Source: Treponema sp. (GTDB taxonomy: Bacteria; Spirochaetota; Spirochaetia; Treponematales; Breznakiellaceae). From it: a DNA stretch of 64,000 nt. The stretch's first letter is position 1; each line of letters begins with the position of its first letter. The stretch is from NCBI GenBank assembly GCA_009781475.1, contig WQYB01000002.1, positions 1 to 64,000 on the forward strand, written 5' to 3'. The notes beneath the pieces were generated by a model. That model was not told the DNA's origin, did not search any database, and saw only the letters and a list, made by a program, of their open reading frames with translations. Both the position numbers and the translations under genes were made by a program. Of this stretch, positions 26,218 through 35,001 are shown in pieces.

Positions 26218-28428
26218 TTATTTCTTTACCTGTTTTACAGCGTCTTCGATGTTTGTAAGTTTTACATCGTCACAATCCGTATGAGTTTTATCCGTGTACG
26301 CCGTTGTCGGCAGAGCGATGTTATCACGAGGAGTAAGCGCACCTGTGGGACATGTCGAAACGCAAAGACCGCAGCTTGTGCAGCTTTTTTCTTCGCCTAA
26401 CGGAAGACTGAACGGCGGCTCGACAGTTGTTTCAAATCCTCGTCCTACAAAGCCGAATACACCGGCTCCTGATTCGATGCAAATGCGTACACAGCGCGCG
26501 CAAAGAATGCACTTGTTTCTGTCCCTTACGATATACTGATGGCTTCCATCGATTGAATGTATTGTCTGTGATGTTTGCAGGCTCTCTCCGCTGAATGCCT
26601 CCTGTTGCGCTTTATAGACAGTTGCATACTGGCGCAGCTTACATTCGTTGGCATCGGCGCATCCGCACTTAAGACACCTGCCCGCTTCTTTTTTTGCCAA
26701 CTCCTGTGAATACCCAAGTTCAACTTCTTCAAAGTTATTGTGTCTTTGCTGCTTTGTAAGCATTGGCATTTTAACTTTGTCGGCTTTTTCGATGGGTTCA
26801 TTTTTTTCGTTTAAAAAAGTAACCGGGTCTATCTCTTTATAATTTTTTGCTTTTATGTGGTTGTAGCCCTGAAAGCTGGTTTCATAGGAGAGCATACAGG
26901 GCTCTTTAATACCGTTCATATATTGAGACATAGCGTAAGCGGCTCTTTTTCCGCCAGTAATCGATAAAATTGCTGTTTTAGGACCTGTTACAGCATCCCC
27001 TGCGGCAAAAACACCTTCGATATTGGTCATAAATGTATCTTTGTTAACCGACAAACAATCACGGTTAATAGAAACATTACAATCATCGTTTATAAAACTT
27101 AAATCCTGAGTTTGCCCGATGGCGGAAATTACATAATCAACATCGATATTATATTCAGAACCGGCAACCGCTCTAGGCGATCTTCTGCCGGAAGCATCTG
27201 GCTCGCCAAGTTCCATCTTTGTAAGTTTCATTGTTACGATAGAAGTATTTTGCGAAACGCTTAAAGGGTTTGTCAAAATATTAAACTCGATTCCTTCCAG
27301 TTGAGCTTCTTCAATTTCCATTTCGTCAGCCGGCATTTCTGCTATAGTTCTTCGGTAAATTAATTTTACATTTTCAGCGCCAAGGCGGATGGCAGTTCTT
27401 ACACAGTCCATCGCTGTATTGCCGCCGCCTACAACGGCTATTTTTTTACCGTTAAAGTCGGGCTGTTTTCCTCTTGTAACATCGCCAAGGAAATCTACGC
27501 CTATTAAAATATTAGAACAATCAGCTTCGCCGTCTATGCCTAACGGATAACCAACCTGCGATCCTACGGCAAGAAGAATCGAGCTGTAGCCGTCTGCCTT
27601 TAAACTTTTTACAGTAATGTCTTTGCCAAAATCTTTGTTATATATAATTTCCACACCAAGAGATTTTATTATATCTACTTCTTTATCAAGAATGTCACGA
27701 GGCATACGATATGACGGAATGCCGTATCTTAACATACCGCCGGGATTTTCCTGTCTTTCAAAAATAGTAACGCCGTGCCCTTCCTGCGCCAAAAACCAGG
27801 CGGCAGTTAGACCCGCGGGACCCGCTCCAATAATTGCCGCTTTTTTTCCTGTTGCTGCTTTTTTCTGCGGCAGGTAGGGAGCGTTTTTATTCATGTCGAT
27901 ATCGGCGACAAATCTTTTTAAATAAGCGATTCCTATTTTACCTTCGAATATATTTCTGCGGCATTTCGCCTCGCATGGGCGTGCGCAAATTCTTCCGCAA
28001 ACTATCGGCAGGGGATTTGTTTCTTTAATTAACTTTAACGCTTCGTCATAGTTGCCGTTTTCTATATGGTTGATATAACCTTGTACATCGGTGTGAGCGG
28101 GACATTCGATAACACAGGGAGCAGTGCAGTCGCCGTAGTGCTGAGAGACAAGCAGTTCAAGGCATGTTTTTCTTGCTTTGTTAATCGAGTCGGATTCTGT
28201 TGTGATAACCATGCCGTCTCTTATTTGCGCTCCGCAGGAAAGAGGCACGCCTCGTTCACCTTCGATTTCTACACGGCAGATCATACATGAGCCGAAAGGT
28301 TTTAACCGAGGGTCGTGGCAGAGAGTAGGGATAACAATACCGTTTTGACGGCAAGCATCCAAAACAGTTTGATCGCTTTTAGCTTCGTATTTTTTTCCGT
28401 TAATTGTTATGTTTATATTTGTACTCAT
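26218..28428 (-). CDS. StnC-like flavin/iron-sulfur subunit of a bifurcating transhydrogenase
   Basis: 736 residues, a fusion of three modules. Residues 1-80: NuoG-type 2Fe-2S domain (C37, C48, C51, C65). Residues about 100-540: GltD/NfnB-type flavoprotein with iron-sulfur cysteines (CTAPCVIECPAHTD; GRICARPCEAKC), an FAD site (GAGPAGLTAAWFLA) and a second dinucleotide site (VVGGGNTAMDCVRTAIRLGA). Residues about 600-700: a CLKCGC cluster and two 4Fe-4S motifs (CILCARCVRIC; CTSCGLCVSTCP). No molybdopterin or H-cluster domain exists, so it is neither a formate dehydrogenase nor a hydrogenase. With the two genes upstream it matches the Sporomusa-type Nfn (Stn), which couples NADH, NADPH and ferredoxin. 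GAGGAAATT precedes the ATG. Confidence 0.8.
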   Translation of the reverse strand: MSTNINITINGKKYEAKSDQTVLDACRQNGIVIPTLCHDPRLKPFGSCMICRVEIEGERGVPLSCGAQIRDGMVITTESDSINKARKTCLELLVSQHYGDCTAPCVIECPAHTDVQGYINHIENGNYDEALKLIKETNPLPIVCGRICARPCEAKCRRNIFEGKIGIAYLKRFVADIDMNKNAPYLPQKKAATGKKAAIIGAGPAGLTAAWFLAQEGHGVTIFERQENPGGMLRYGIPSYRMPRDILDKEVDIIKSLGVEIIYNKDFGKDITVKSLKADGYSSILLAVGSQVGYPLGIDGEADCSNILIGVDFLGDVTRGKQPDFNGKKIAVVGGGNTAMDCVRTAIRLGAENVKLIYRRTIAEMPADEMEIEEAQLEGIEFNILTNPLSVSQNTSIVTMKLTKMELGEPDASGRRSPRAVAGSEYNIDVDYVISAIGQTQDLSFINDDCNVSINRDCLSVNKDTFMTNIEGVFAAGDAVTGPKTAILSITGGKRAAYAMSQYMNGIKEPCMLSYETSFQGYNHIKAKNYKEIDPVTFLNEKNEPIEKADKVKMPMLTKQQRHNNFEEVELGYSQELAKKEAGRCLKCGCADANECKLRQYATVYKAQQEAFSGESLQTSQTIHSIDGSHQYIVRDRNKCILCARCVRICIESGAGVFGFVGRGFETTVEPPFSLPLGEEKSCTSCGLCVSTCPTGALTPRDNIALPTTAYTDKTHTDCDDVKLTNIEDAVKQVKK

Positions 28429-28445
28429 AATTTCCTCAATTTTTC

Positions 28446-30212
28446 CTAGTCAACCAGAACCGCGTCAAATTTACATACAGCTTTGCAGATACCGCATTTT
28501 GTGCAGGTTTCGTGGTTTATCGTATGCACTTCTTTTACTTTACCGTCAATCGCTTTTACAGGGCATTTTTTTGCGCATAACGTACAGCCTGTGCATTTTT
28601 CGTTTATATCAAATTTGATAAGCGCTTTACACTGCTTAGTCGGGCATTTTTTGTCTTTAATGTGAGCGATATATTCGTCTTTAAAATAGCGAATCGTTGT
28701 CAAAACAGGGTTAGGAGCAGTCTGCCCAAGACCGCAGAGCGCGTTTATTTTTATCTGCTGGGCAAGGTCTTCTAGTTTTTCTATGTCGCCTTCCTGACCT
28801 TGACCTTTTGTTATTCTTTCAAGGATTTCCAGCATTCTTCTTGTTCCTATTTTACAGAATGTACATTTGCCGCATGATTCCGACTGCGTAAAGTTTAAAA
28901 AGTAACGTGCAATGTCTACCATGCAGTTGTCTTCGTCCATGACGATCATGCCGCCCGAACCCATGATTGCGCCTGTTTCAGCTAACGCCGCGTAATCGAT
29001 TATTGTGTCTACTTTTTCTGCAGGAATACAGCCGCCCGAAGGTCCGCCCATTTGAACAGCTTTAAATAGTTTCCCGGAACTAGTGCCGCCGCCAATGTCA
29101 AAGACAACATCTTTAATTGTTAAACCGATAGGTATTTCTACAAGTCCGCCTCTTTTTACTTTACCTGCCAGAGCAAAAACTTTTGTGCCTTTGCTTTGTT
29201 CAGTGCCAAGTGTCGTAAAAGCGTCAGCGCCTTTTCTGATTATCCAGCCGATGTTCGCCAATGTTTCTACATTGTTGATGTTCGAAGGTTTGTCAAAAAG
29301 CCCTTTGGCAGCAGGGAAGGGCGGTCTGATACGAGGCATTCCCCTGTGACCTTCGATAGATTCGATTAACGCAGTTTCTTCGCCGCAGACAAACGCGCCT
29401 GCTCCTTCTTTTATATATAAATGAAAGTTGATACCTGTTCCTAAAATATTATCGCCGAGGTATCCTCGTTCCAGTGCTTGTTTGATCGCTATTTTTAATC
29501 TGCGAATGGCGATAGGATATTCGGCTCTAGCGTAGACATAACCTTTTGTGGCTCCTATCGCGTAACCGCCGATGATTAATCCTTCGATTACGCTGTGCGG
29601 ATCACCTTCAAGGATACTCCTGTCCATGAACGCGCCGGGGTCGCCTTCATCGGCATTGCAGATAATGTATTTTTGTGAAGCCTCGTTAGCGGCGGCGAAC
29701 TTCCATTTCATTCCTGTAGGAAAACCCGCTCCGCCCCTGCCTTTGATGCCCGATTTTAAAACTTCATCGATTACCTGTTGCGGTGTCATGTTTTTAATGG
29801 CTTTTTCCAAACCTTTGTAAGCGTCCATTTTGAGCGCGTCATCGATTGATTCAGGATCAATTTCGCCGCAGCGTTCCAGTACAATTCTTTTTTGCCGTGT
29901 CATAAAACTTGTTTCAGATCCGGTTCCGCTGGAATTTAAAACGATAGAATCTGTAAGAGGAGTATTATTTACAACATGGCTTTCAAATATTTTTTGTGCT
30001 TTTTTAACATCGACGTCACCGTAAATTGTGCGGCTTCCGTTTTCATCTTTTATTTCTATCATGGGTTCTTTGTAACACATACCCATACAGCCTGTTTCGC
30101 CAAGTGTTACATCGAGTTTTGATTCTTTAATAAGTGTATTTAATGTTTCTTTAACCAGCATTCCGCCGGATGCAATCCCGCACGAACCAAGCCCAACTAT
30201 AATTTTTTTCAT
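28446..30212 (-). CDS. NuoF/HydB-like NADH-binding flavoprotein (StnB-like)
   Basis: 588 residues. N-terminal thioredoxin-like 2Fe-2S domain (GLGSCGIASGG, then ETGCMGMCYKEP); NuoF core with NADH/FMN sites (GIKGRGGAGFPTGMKW, CNADEGDPGAFMDR, GAGAFVCGEETALIESIEG) and the ESCGKCTFCKIGT cluster; C-terminal pair of 4Fe-4S motifs (CTGCTLCAKKCPVKAI and CTKCGICKAVCKFDA). This is the layout of the NADH-oxidising subunit in bifurcating hydrogenases and in Stn. It lies 17 bp upstream of the StnC-like gene and 18 bp downstream of the NuoE-like gene, in the same operon. Confidence 0.92.
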   Translation of the reverse strand: MKKIIVGLGSCGIASGGMLVKETLNTLIKESKLDVTLGETGCMGMCYKEPMIEIKDENGSRTIYGDVDVKKAQKIFESHVVNNTPLTDSIVLNSSGTGSETSFMTRQKRIVLERCGEIDPESIDDALKMDAYKGLEKAIKNMTPQQVIDEVLKSGIKGRGGAGFPTGMKWKFAAANEASQKYIICNADEGDPGAFMDRSILEGDPHSVIEGLIIGGYAIGATKGYVYARAEYPIAIRRLKIAIKQALERGYLGDNILGTGINFHLYIKEGAGAFVCGEETALIESIEGHRGMPRIRPPFPAAKGLFDKPSNINNVETLANIGWIIRKGADAFTTLGTEQSKGTKVFALAGKVKRGGLVEIPIGLTIKDVVFDIGGGTSSGKLFKAVQMGGPSGGCIPAEKVDTIIDYAALAETGAIMGSGGMIVMDEDNCMVDIARYFLNFTQSESCGKCTFCKIGTRRMLEILERITKGQGQEGDIEKLEDLAQQIKINALCGLGQTAPNPVLTTIRYFKDEYIAHIKDKKCPTKQCKALIKFDINEKCTGCTLCAKKCPVKAIDGKVKEVHTINHETCTKCGICKAVCKFDAVLVD

Positions 30213-30230
30213 AAAAAAACAATTTCCTTT

Positions 30231-30755
30231 TTATTTTCCTTCATTACAACTTTGCGCCTCTGCGCCTTTGAGAGAACTCTTCTCCATGAATTCCTTGATG
30301 GCTCCTCTTGCAGTATCAGGGGTAAGGCGGCCGTGGGTTTCATCGTTAATCATTATTACCGGAGCCAGAGAGCAGCAGCCAAGACAAGCGACTGATTCCA
30401 CTGTAAACAATTTATCCTGTGTTGTATCTCCAAGTTTAACGTCGAGCTCCCTGCAAATAGCGTCAGCGACATTTTCCGCTCCAATAACATGGCAAGCAGT
30501 TCCAAAGCAAATACGCACGATATTATCGCCTACGGGCTGTAATCTGAACTGCGAATAAAAGGTGACAACACCCATAATTTTGGAAACAAAAATACCGGTT
30601 TTTTCCGAAAGCCGTTTTATTACTTCCTGGGGCAAATATCCGTATTTTTCCTGTAATTTTTGTAAAACTGGGATTAACTGGGATTCTTCAAACGCCGTTT
30701 GCGAATCTGTAAAATCTTTAAATACATCGTCAAATAAATCAAGGCACTTACACAT
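30231..30755 (-). CDS. NuoE/HydC-like 2Fe-2S subunit (StnA-like)
   Basis: 174 residues. Thioredoxin-like NuoE fold with helical N-terminus (LIPVLQKLQEKYGYLPQEVIKRLSEKTGIFVSKIMGVVTFYSQF) and four cluster cysteines in CFGTACHVIGA and CLGCCSLAPV. It passes electrons with the NuoF-like subunit. The last residues (LKGAEAQSCNEGK) are read from a family C repeat (30248-30280), so the tail is probably acquired. No Shine-Dalgarno: TAAAAT sits six bases before the ATG, suggesting a leaderless start for the three-gene operon. Confidence 0.92.
   Translation of the reverse strand: MCKCLDLFDDVFKDFTDSQTAFEESQLIPVLQKLQEKYGYLPQEVIKRLSEKTGIFVSKIMGVVTFYSQFRLQPVGDNIVRICFGTACHVIGAENVADAICRELDVKLGDTTQDKLFTVESVACLGCCSLAPVIMINDETHGRLTPDTARGAIKEFMEKSSLKGAEAQSCNEGK
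30248..30280. repeat. Family C dispersed repeat
   Basis: TTTGCGCCTCTGCGCCTTTG-type unit, also found at 47209-47237 and 49193-49221 (the latter inverted). Here it encodes the extreme C-terminus of the NuoE-like subunit. Confidence 0.7.
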
Positions 30756-30813
30756 TTTTATATTTTATAGAAAATATAAAAAAAAATAAAGATATTAATG
30801 GTATAATTATAAA
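30756..30813. promoter_or_regulatory. Divergent AT-rich start region
   Basis: Only 58 bp separate two divergent ATGs. TAAAAT (30762-30767, minus) lies six bases from the NuoE-like start and TATAAT (30802-30807, plus) six bases from the start at 30814. No ribosome site is visible on either strand. The -35 regions are poor. Confidence 0.45.
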
Positions 30814-32034
30814 ATGATTTTTTCAAAAAACGAAACTGTATTTCCCTCTGTAATCCATCAAGCAGTATGGAATTCGGCAAGATTGATATTTCCATTGGAA
30901 AAAAGCCTTTCTCTTATTAAAGATGAAGCAGTAAAAATAGCCTGTTCGGATTTATATAACCTGATAATCGATGGATATGAAGATATTTATAATAATCCGG
31001 ATATATATGGCTTGGAGCCAGCAGATGCCGAAGATTATTTATCAGGACGGGTGTGGAGTAAAGCTATAATTTTAGCCTTAAATAAAAAAGACCAGATAGC
31101 ATTGGATTATTTTAAGTGCGCAGAACAGCGTTTGCATTTTTTTCGATTTATATGCGGTAAATTTTCGGCAGACAATACAACGGATATTATTTATATACAA
31201 GACAATCATGTTCGTTTTTCAAAAGATGGATACAAAAAACTTTTAAGTCTGTTAAAAAAACATCATAACTTCGATAAAGAAAGTTTTTCAAACCTTATGC
31301 AGCGTTTATCTTTTGTAATTATTCTGGATAACGATGATTTAGTTATTACAAACACAAAATACCCCAACATGTTTAAAGCGTTGAAATTATTAAAAGGTGT
31401 TGATTTAAAACAAAAAATAAACAAAACAAATACACTTAGTACAGCTTGCCATTTTTTCGACTTTCGCGTACTAACACCGGATTATAAATGTACCTTCGAA
31501 GATGCGTTGTATTCACTTGACGATGTTAATAAAAAAGAGCTTATTCGTTTGGACTCATTTTTTGCCTCACTTAATATGAAACGTGAATGTAAATTAAATC
31601 ATGTGGAATGGAAATTCAAAGGTAAAAAAATTGTCAAATACGAAGGTACAAAAGTACATTTTGATATAAACAAAAGCGGGAATGCAAATAATTTAATCAC
31701 AGTTTTTATCAATAAAACGTGGAGTTTCAATTGGCCGCTGATACCGCCTAATTTTGGCGGTGAAAAAAATACGGAAAACAGGATAATATTTGAAAGCGCT
31801 GTTGAAAAACTGCCTAATGCCGATGATATAAAAGTTTTTTGTTTAAAACATGTCAAACGCTGCCGTCAATGCGGTTGTTTGTATGCGCCTCCTCCGCGCG
31901 GTCATCCCAAGGTGATGTTTGGAAAAATATTTTACACATGCGGCGGCGGAACGAACTTTGGTGTAGAGCATTTAACAAGTGATAATTTTAACTTTATTTG
32001 CGATTTAGCAAAAATAAGTACAGAACAATATTAA
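30814..32034 (+). CDS. Hypothetical protein with C-terminal cysteine cluster
   Basis: Not recognised. 406 residues, soluble, no signal peptide. It is helical in the first third, with a mixed middle and a C-terminus containing a possible zinc ribbon (CLKHVKRCRQCGCLYAPPPRG, then FYTCGGG). It stands alone on the plus strand between the Stn-like operon and hflX, and its stop overlaps the hflX stop by four bases. TATAAT lies six bases before the ATG with no ribosome site. Codon and base use look like the neighbours, so there is no sign of recent transfer. Confidence 0.7.
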   Translation: MIFSKNETVFPSVIHQAVWNSARLIFPLEKSLSLIKDEAVKIACSDLYNLIIDGYEDIYNNPDIYGLEPADAEDYLSGRVWSKAIILALNKKDQIALDYFKCAEQRLHFFRFICGKFSADNTTDIIYIQDNHVRFSKDGYKKLLSLLKKHHNFDKESFSNLMQRLSFVIILDNDDLVITNTKYPNMFKALKLLKGVDLKQKINKTNTLSTACHFFDFRVLTPDYKCTFEDALYSLDDVNKKELIRLDSFFASLNMKRECKLNHVEWKFKGKKIVKYEGTKVHFDINKSGNANNLITVFINKTWSFNWPLIPPNFGGEKNTENRIIFESAVEKLPNADDIKVFCLKHVKRCRQCGCLYAPPPRGHPKVMFGKIFYTCGGGTNFGVEHLTSDNFNFICDLAKISTEQY

Positions 32035-33170
32035 ACCATTGAAACAATTCTTTCTTTTAATTTATCCAGCCCCGTACCTTTTTTAGCGGAAACTGCGATG
32101 CTGCCGGGAAAACGATTTAAAAGATCTTCAACTGTAGTTTCTGAATCTGCGGTTAATTTATCAATTTTATTTAACAATGTAATTACTGGTATTTCCTGTG
32201 CGCCAAGTTCTCTAAGAACCGAAAGTGTAGTTTCGTGATTGTTTTCGATGTCGATCTCAGAGGCATCAAGAATATGTAAAATGATATTTGCCAGTGCCGC
32301 TTCTTCCAATGTCGAACGGAAGGCTTTAATTAAAGTGTGCGGAAGATCGCGGATAAAACCAACAGTATCTGTAAGCAGGACTGTTACTTCAGGCGAAGGC
32401 TGAAAACGGCGGGTTACGGCATCAAGGGTGACAAAGAGTTTATCCTCGGCTTGAACATCCGCGCCTGTAAGTGTATTTAAAAGGCTGGATTTCCCGGCGT
32501 TTGTATAACCGACAATCGCACAAACAGGCACATTATTACGCTCCCTTTGCCGCCTTTGGTTCTGTCTTTGCTTGCGTATCTGTTCAATTTCTTTTTCAAG
32601 TATGGTTATGCGTTTTTCGATTTTGCGGCGGTCGGTTTCAAACTTGGTTTCACCCGAACCTTTGGTTCCGTAACGCCCACCCCTCTGACGTGATAAATCA
32701 ATATATTTATGTGTTAATCGCGGTAAAAAATACGAAAGCTCCGCCAATTTTACCTGTAATTCGGCTTCTCTGGTGCTTGCCCTGTCCGCAAAAATGCGGA
32801 TTATCAGCTCCTGGCGGTCTAAAACAGGAATCCCCGATAATTCTTCCCAGTTTCTTTGCTGAGAAGGGCTTAAATAGTCCTGAGCTCTGGAATTTTGAGC
32901 CGTTTTATGCGAATTCCAGTCAAAAACTATCAAATCTGTGCCTATTTCAGCTGCTTTTTGCGATATTTCTTCGGCTTTTCCGCTGCCTACACCGAATTTT
33001 GAGCTTTTTTCACGGACACGCACCTTTATGTGATCTGCAATTTCAAGATCGAGCGTTTGGCAAAGCCCAACAAGTTCTCTGCACCGCGATTCATCGGTTT
33101 TGTCACCGCAAATAATGCTTACAAGAAGAGCTCTTTTTTGTTTATCCTGTGTTTCGTATAGCTTCGCCAT
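32031..33170 (-). CDS. hflX: GTPase HflX
   Basis: Ribosome-associated GTPase that splits stalled ribosomes in stress. N-terminal HflX domain (SSKFGVGSGKAEEISQKA; DRQELIIRIFADRASTREAELQVKLAEL), then a glycine-rich RGGRYGTKGSGET, a coiled coil, and the G domain: GYTNAGKSSL (G1), DTVGFIRDLP (G3), NKID (G4), SAKKG (G5). Length 379 is normal. TAGAAT lies six bases before the ATG with no Shine-Dalgarno. Confidence 0.96.
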   Translation of the reverse strand: MAKLYETQDKQKRALLVSIICGDKTDESRCRELVGLCQTLDLEIADHIKVRVREKSSKFGVGSGKAEEISQKAAEIGTDLIVFDWNSHKTAQNSRAQDYLSPSQQRNWEELSGIPVLDRQELIIRIFADRASTREAELQVKLAELSYFLPRLTHKYIDLSRQRGGRYGTKGSGETKFETDRRKIEKRITILEKEIEQIRKQRQNQRRQRERNNVPVCAIVGYTNAGKSSLLNTLTGADVQAEDKLFVTLDAVTRRFQPSPEVTVLLTDTVGFIRDLPHTLIKAFRSTLEEAALANIILHILDASEIDIENNHETTLSVLRELGAQEIPVITLLNKIDKLTADSETTVEDLLNRFPGSIAVSAKKGTGLDKLKERIVSMV

Positions 33171-33200
33171 ATTATCATTCTAACATAGGATGAAGATTTT

Positions 33201-33300
33201 TTACCACAAACCACACGAACTCATACCTGCGGTATGCACACGAACTTGCAATACGATATCAAAGCTAACTTTCGTGCTTTTTGTGTGGTTCGTGGTAGAA
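33201..33300. repeat. Family B dispersed repeat
   Basis: TTACCACAAACCACACGAAC...GTGTGGTTCGTGGTAGAA, a palindrome with long arms. The left arm is interrupted by a perfect hairpin CATACCTGCGGTATG (33222-33236) placed exactly between two copies of CACACGAACT (33212-33221 and 33237-33246). The remaining bases of the hflX-33392 gap hold the promoter noted next. Confidence 0.88.
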
Positions 33301-33346
33301 TTCTTTTTGTTTTTTATTGAGAAAAGCTGAGTTTTTTAAAAATCAC

Positions 33347-33375
33347 TTGCCAATTTTTTCCAATTATATTAAAAT
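33347..33375 (+). promoter_or_regulatory. Promoter of the gene at 33392
   Basis: TTGCCA (33347-33352), 17-bp spacer, TAAAAT (33370-33375), then GAGGAGAAG and the ATG at 33392. Confidence 0.6.
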
Positions 33376-33391
33376 AAGCGAGGAGAAGTAA

Positions 33392-34909
33392 ATGGCTGAA
33401 GACCTCATGGACAAAGTTTTTTCATTTTTTTCCGGTGACGGTTTAACTGATGAAAAACAGAATATGCTCAAAACTATCGGCAAAGAGCTGAGCCAAAGCA
33501 AATATTCTAAATTTTTCCGTTTAAGGTCAGAAGAAGCCGACCCTTCATTCCTGTCCTTCCTGTTTTCTGTGTATAAAACCATCTATCCTATCAAATTATT
33601 CATGAAAGACGAAGCAAAAATGGCTCAATTCAGGCATTTGACTGTCGAATCATGTATCGATAATAATATAAAAGAAACCTTAAATAGGCTGAGTATTCCA
33701 AATCTTGATGAAAAATCAAAAACAATGACAGGAGAAGCTGTTATAGCTTCAATTCAGGCTGATGTAGAAATATTAAAGAATCAATTTGATCAAAACCATA
33801 TAAAGAATGTAAATCATCGTTATGAACTTACTGCCGCTTTAAATCAATTCATTAAATACAATTTTGCCGGTTTTTTCAAGAAATTTGACGCTCATTTTGC
33901 TGACGGAAGTTTTATTGTAGAGCCAAAGTTCCAGGCAGTTAAGGCTATTTTAATTATTGACCAGATTGGGGAGTTTTTGACTGTTACTCAGCCATTAAAA
34001 CCGGAAGAAGACTGGAATAGTATATTAGATTTAATTAAAGGTATTGAAGGGCAGGATTTAGTTATACCGGAACAGTTTAATGCCATGATAAAAACATTAA
34101 GAGAAATTCATACATCAAAAATACTTGAATTAATGGTTCAATATACTCTGCGAAACCCTGTATGGCAGTGGAAACATTCGACTATAAATGAATCTGTAGG
34201 TGAAGCCTGGCTTGAATCAAAAAAAGCAGACGCGCAAAGTTATATAACAAAAATTAACAACGCAAAGAAAAACAGTCAAATTAACGCTCTTACAAAACAA
34301 ATTTTTGAATCGGCAGACCTTACCAGGATGGAAAATTATACAGTGCAGCTTAGTGAAGCATTCCGTAAAAGAAATGTTGAATATTATGTATATGCAGAAG
34401 GTATAAATTATTTAAAAGCATTCATGGAAGATTTTATCGAAAAAGAACTCAAGGAGCTCTGTGATCTTCTTATTATAAGAGGTCAGTGGACTAACAATAC
34501 AATGTCAAGGGAAATGAGTGAATCTTTGCATAAAATTTTAAATCAAACTACCGACATAAATGATTTGGATATAGTTTTATCCGAAGAGGGTTCAGATGGT
34601 TCTCGTTTACGCGCCGCTATGTTAAGAATTGATCGTGATCCTACGCAAGCGAGGTACATAAACAGTATTGTAGGTAAGATTAATACCCAGGCTGTGGAAA
34701 TAATTAACGAAGCAGCTCAGGCATTAATAATAATTGGTAAACACCTTAAAAACCTTATCGAAGATTTACAGAAAAAACATCCTGAGCTTTTAATAAATTG
34801 GAGAGAGGTCACTTTAGCATCAAAAGATCCTTTGCCGCAAAGAATGGTGCAGGATTTTAAGAAAATAAATTATTTTGTACAGCTGATGCGTTTATGTACA
34901 CAGCCGTAG
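33392..34909 (+). CDS. Spirochaete protein of unknown function (DUF5312-like)
   Basis: 505 residues, soluble, almost entirely helical, no signal peptide or membrane span. It opens MAEDLMDKVFSFFSGDGL and contains a conserved-looking NPVWQWKHSTINESVGEAWLESK segment. I recall a similar uncharacterised gene in front of the V-ATPase genes in other treponemes (Pfam DUF5312), but this is from memory. It has its own promoter, and the ATPase operon has another 20 bp after its stop, so the two may be transcribed separately. A role in the ATPase is suggested only by position. Confidence 0.75.
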   Translation: MAEDLMDKVFSFFSGDGLTDEKQNMLKTIGKELSQSKYSKFFRLRSEEADPSFLSFLFSVYKTIYPIKLFMKDEAKMAQFRHLTVESCIDNNIKETLNRLSIPNLDEKSKTMTGEAVIASIQADVEILKNQFDQNHIKNVNHRYELTAALNQFIKYNFAGFFKKFDAHFADGSFIVEPKFQAVKAILIIDQIGEFLTVTQPLKPEEDWNSILDLIKGIEGQDLVIPEQFNAMIKTLREIHTSKILELMVQYTLRNPVWQWKHSTINESVGEAWLESKKADAQSYITKINNAKKNSQINALTKQIFESADLTRMENYTVQLSEAFRKRNVEYYVYAEGINYLKAFMEDFIEKELKELCDLLIIRGQWTNNTMSREMSESLHKILNQTTDINDLDIVLSEEGSDGSRLRAAMLRIDRDPTQARYINSIVGKINTQAVEIINEAAQALIIIGKHLKNLIEDLQKKHPELLINWREVTLASKDPLPQRMVQDFKKINYFVQLMRLCTQP

Positions 34910-34930
34910 AAAATGAGAAGGAATTATTTC

Positions 34931-34959
34931 TTGAAATATTTTAAGTAATATTATATAAT
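34931..34959 (+). promoter_or_regulatory. V/A-ATPase operon promoter
   Basis: TTGAAA (34931-34936), 17-bp spacer, TATAAT (34954-34959), 42 bp before the atpE start, which has AGGGGAAG as its ribosome site. Confidence 0.72.
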
Positions 34960-35001
34960 GTTACGTTCAATAGGTAATTTTTATCAAAAAAAGGGGAAGT
35001 C

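Noticed and set aside
26218-30755. Operon as a bifurcating hydrogenase or formate dehydrogenase
   Set aside because: The large subunit has a GltD-like flavoprotein core and lacks the H-cluster and molybdopterin domains; no such subunit is next to it.
32471-33115. 214-codon open frame on the plus strand
   Set aside because: It lies opposite hflX, whose GTPase motifs are complete; the antisense product has no recognisable feature.
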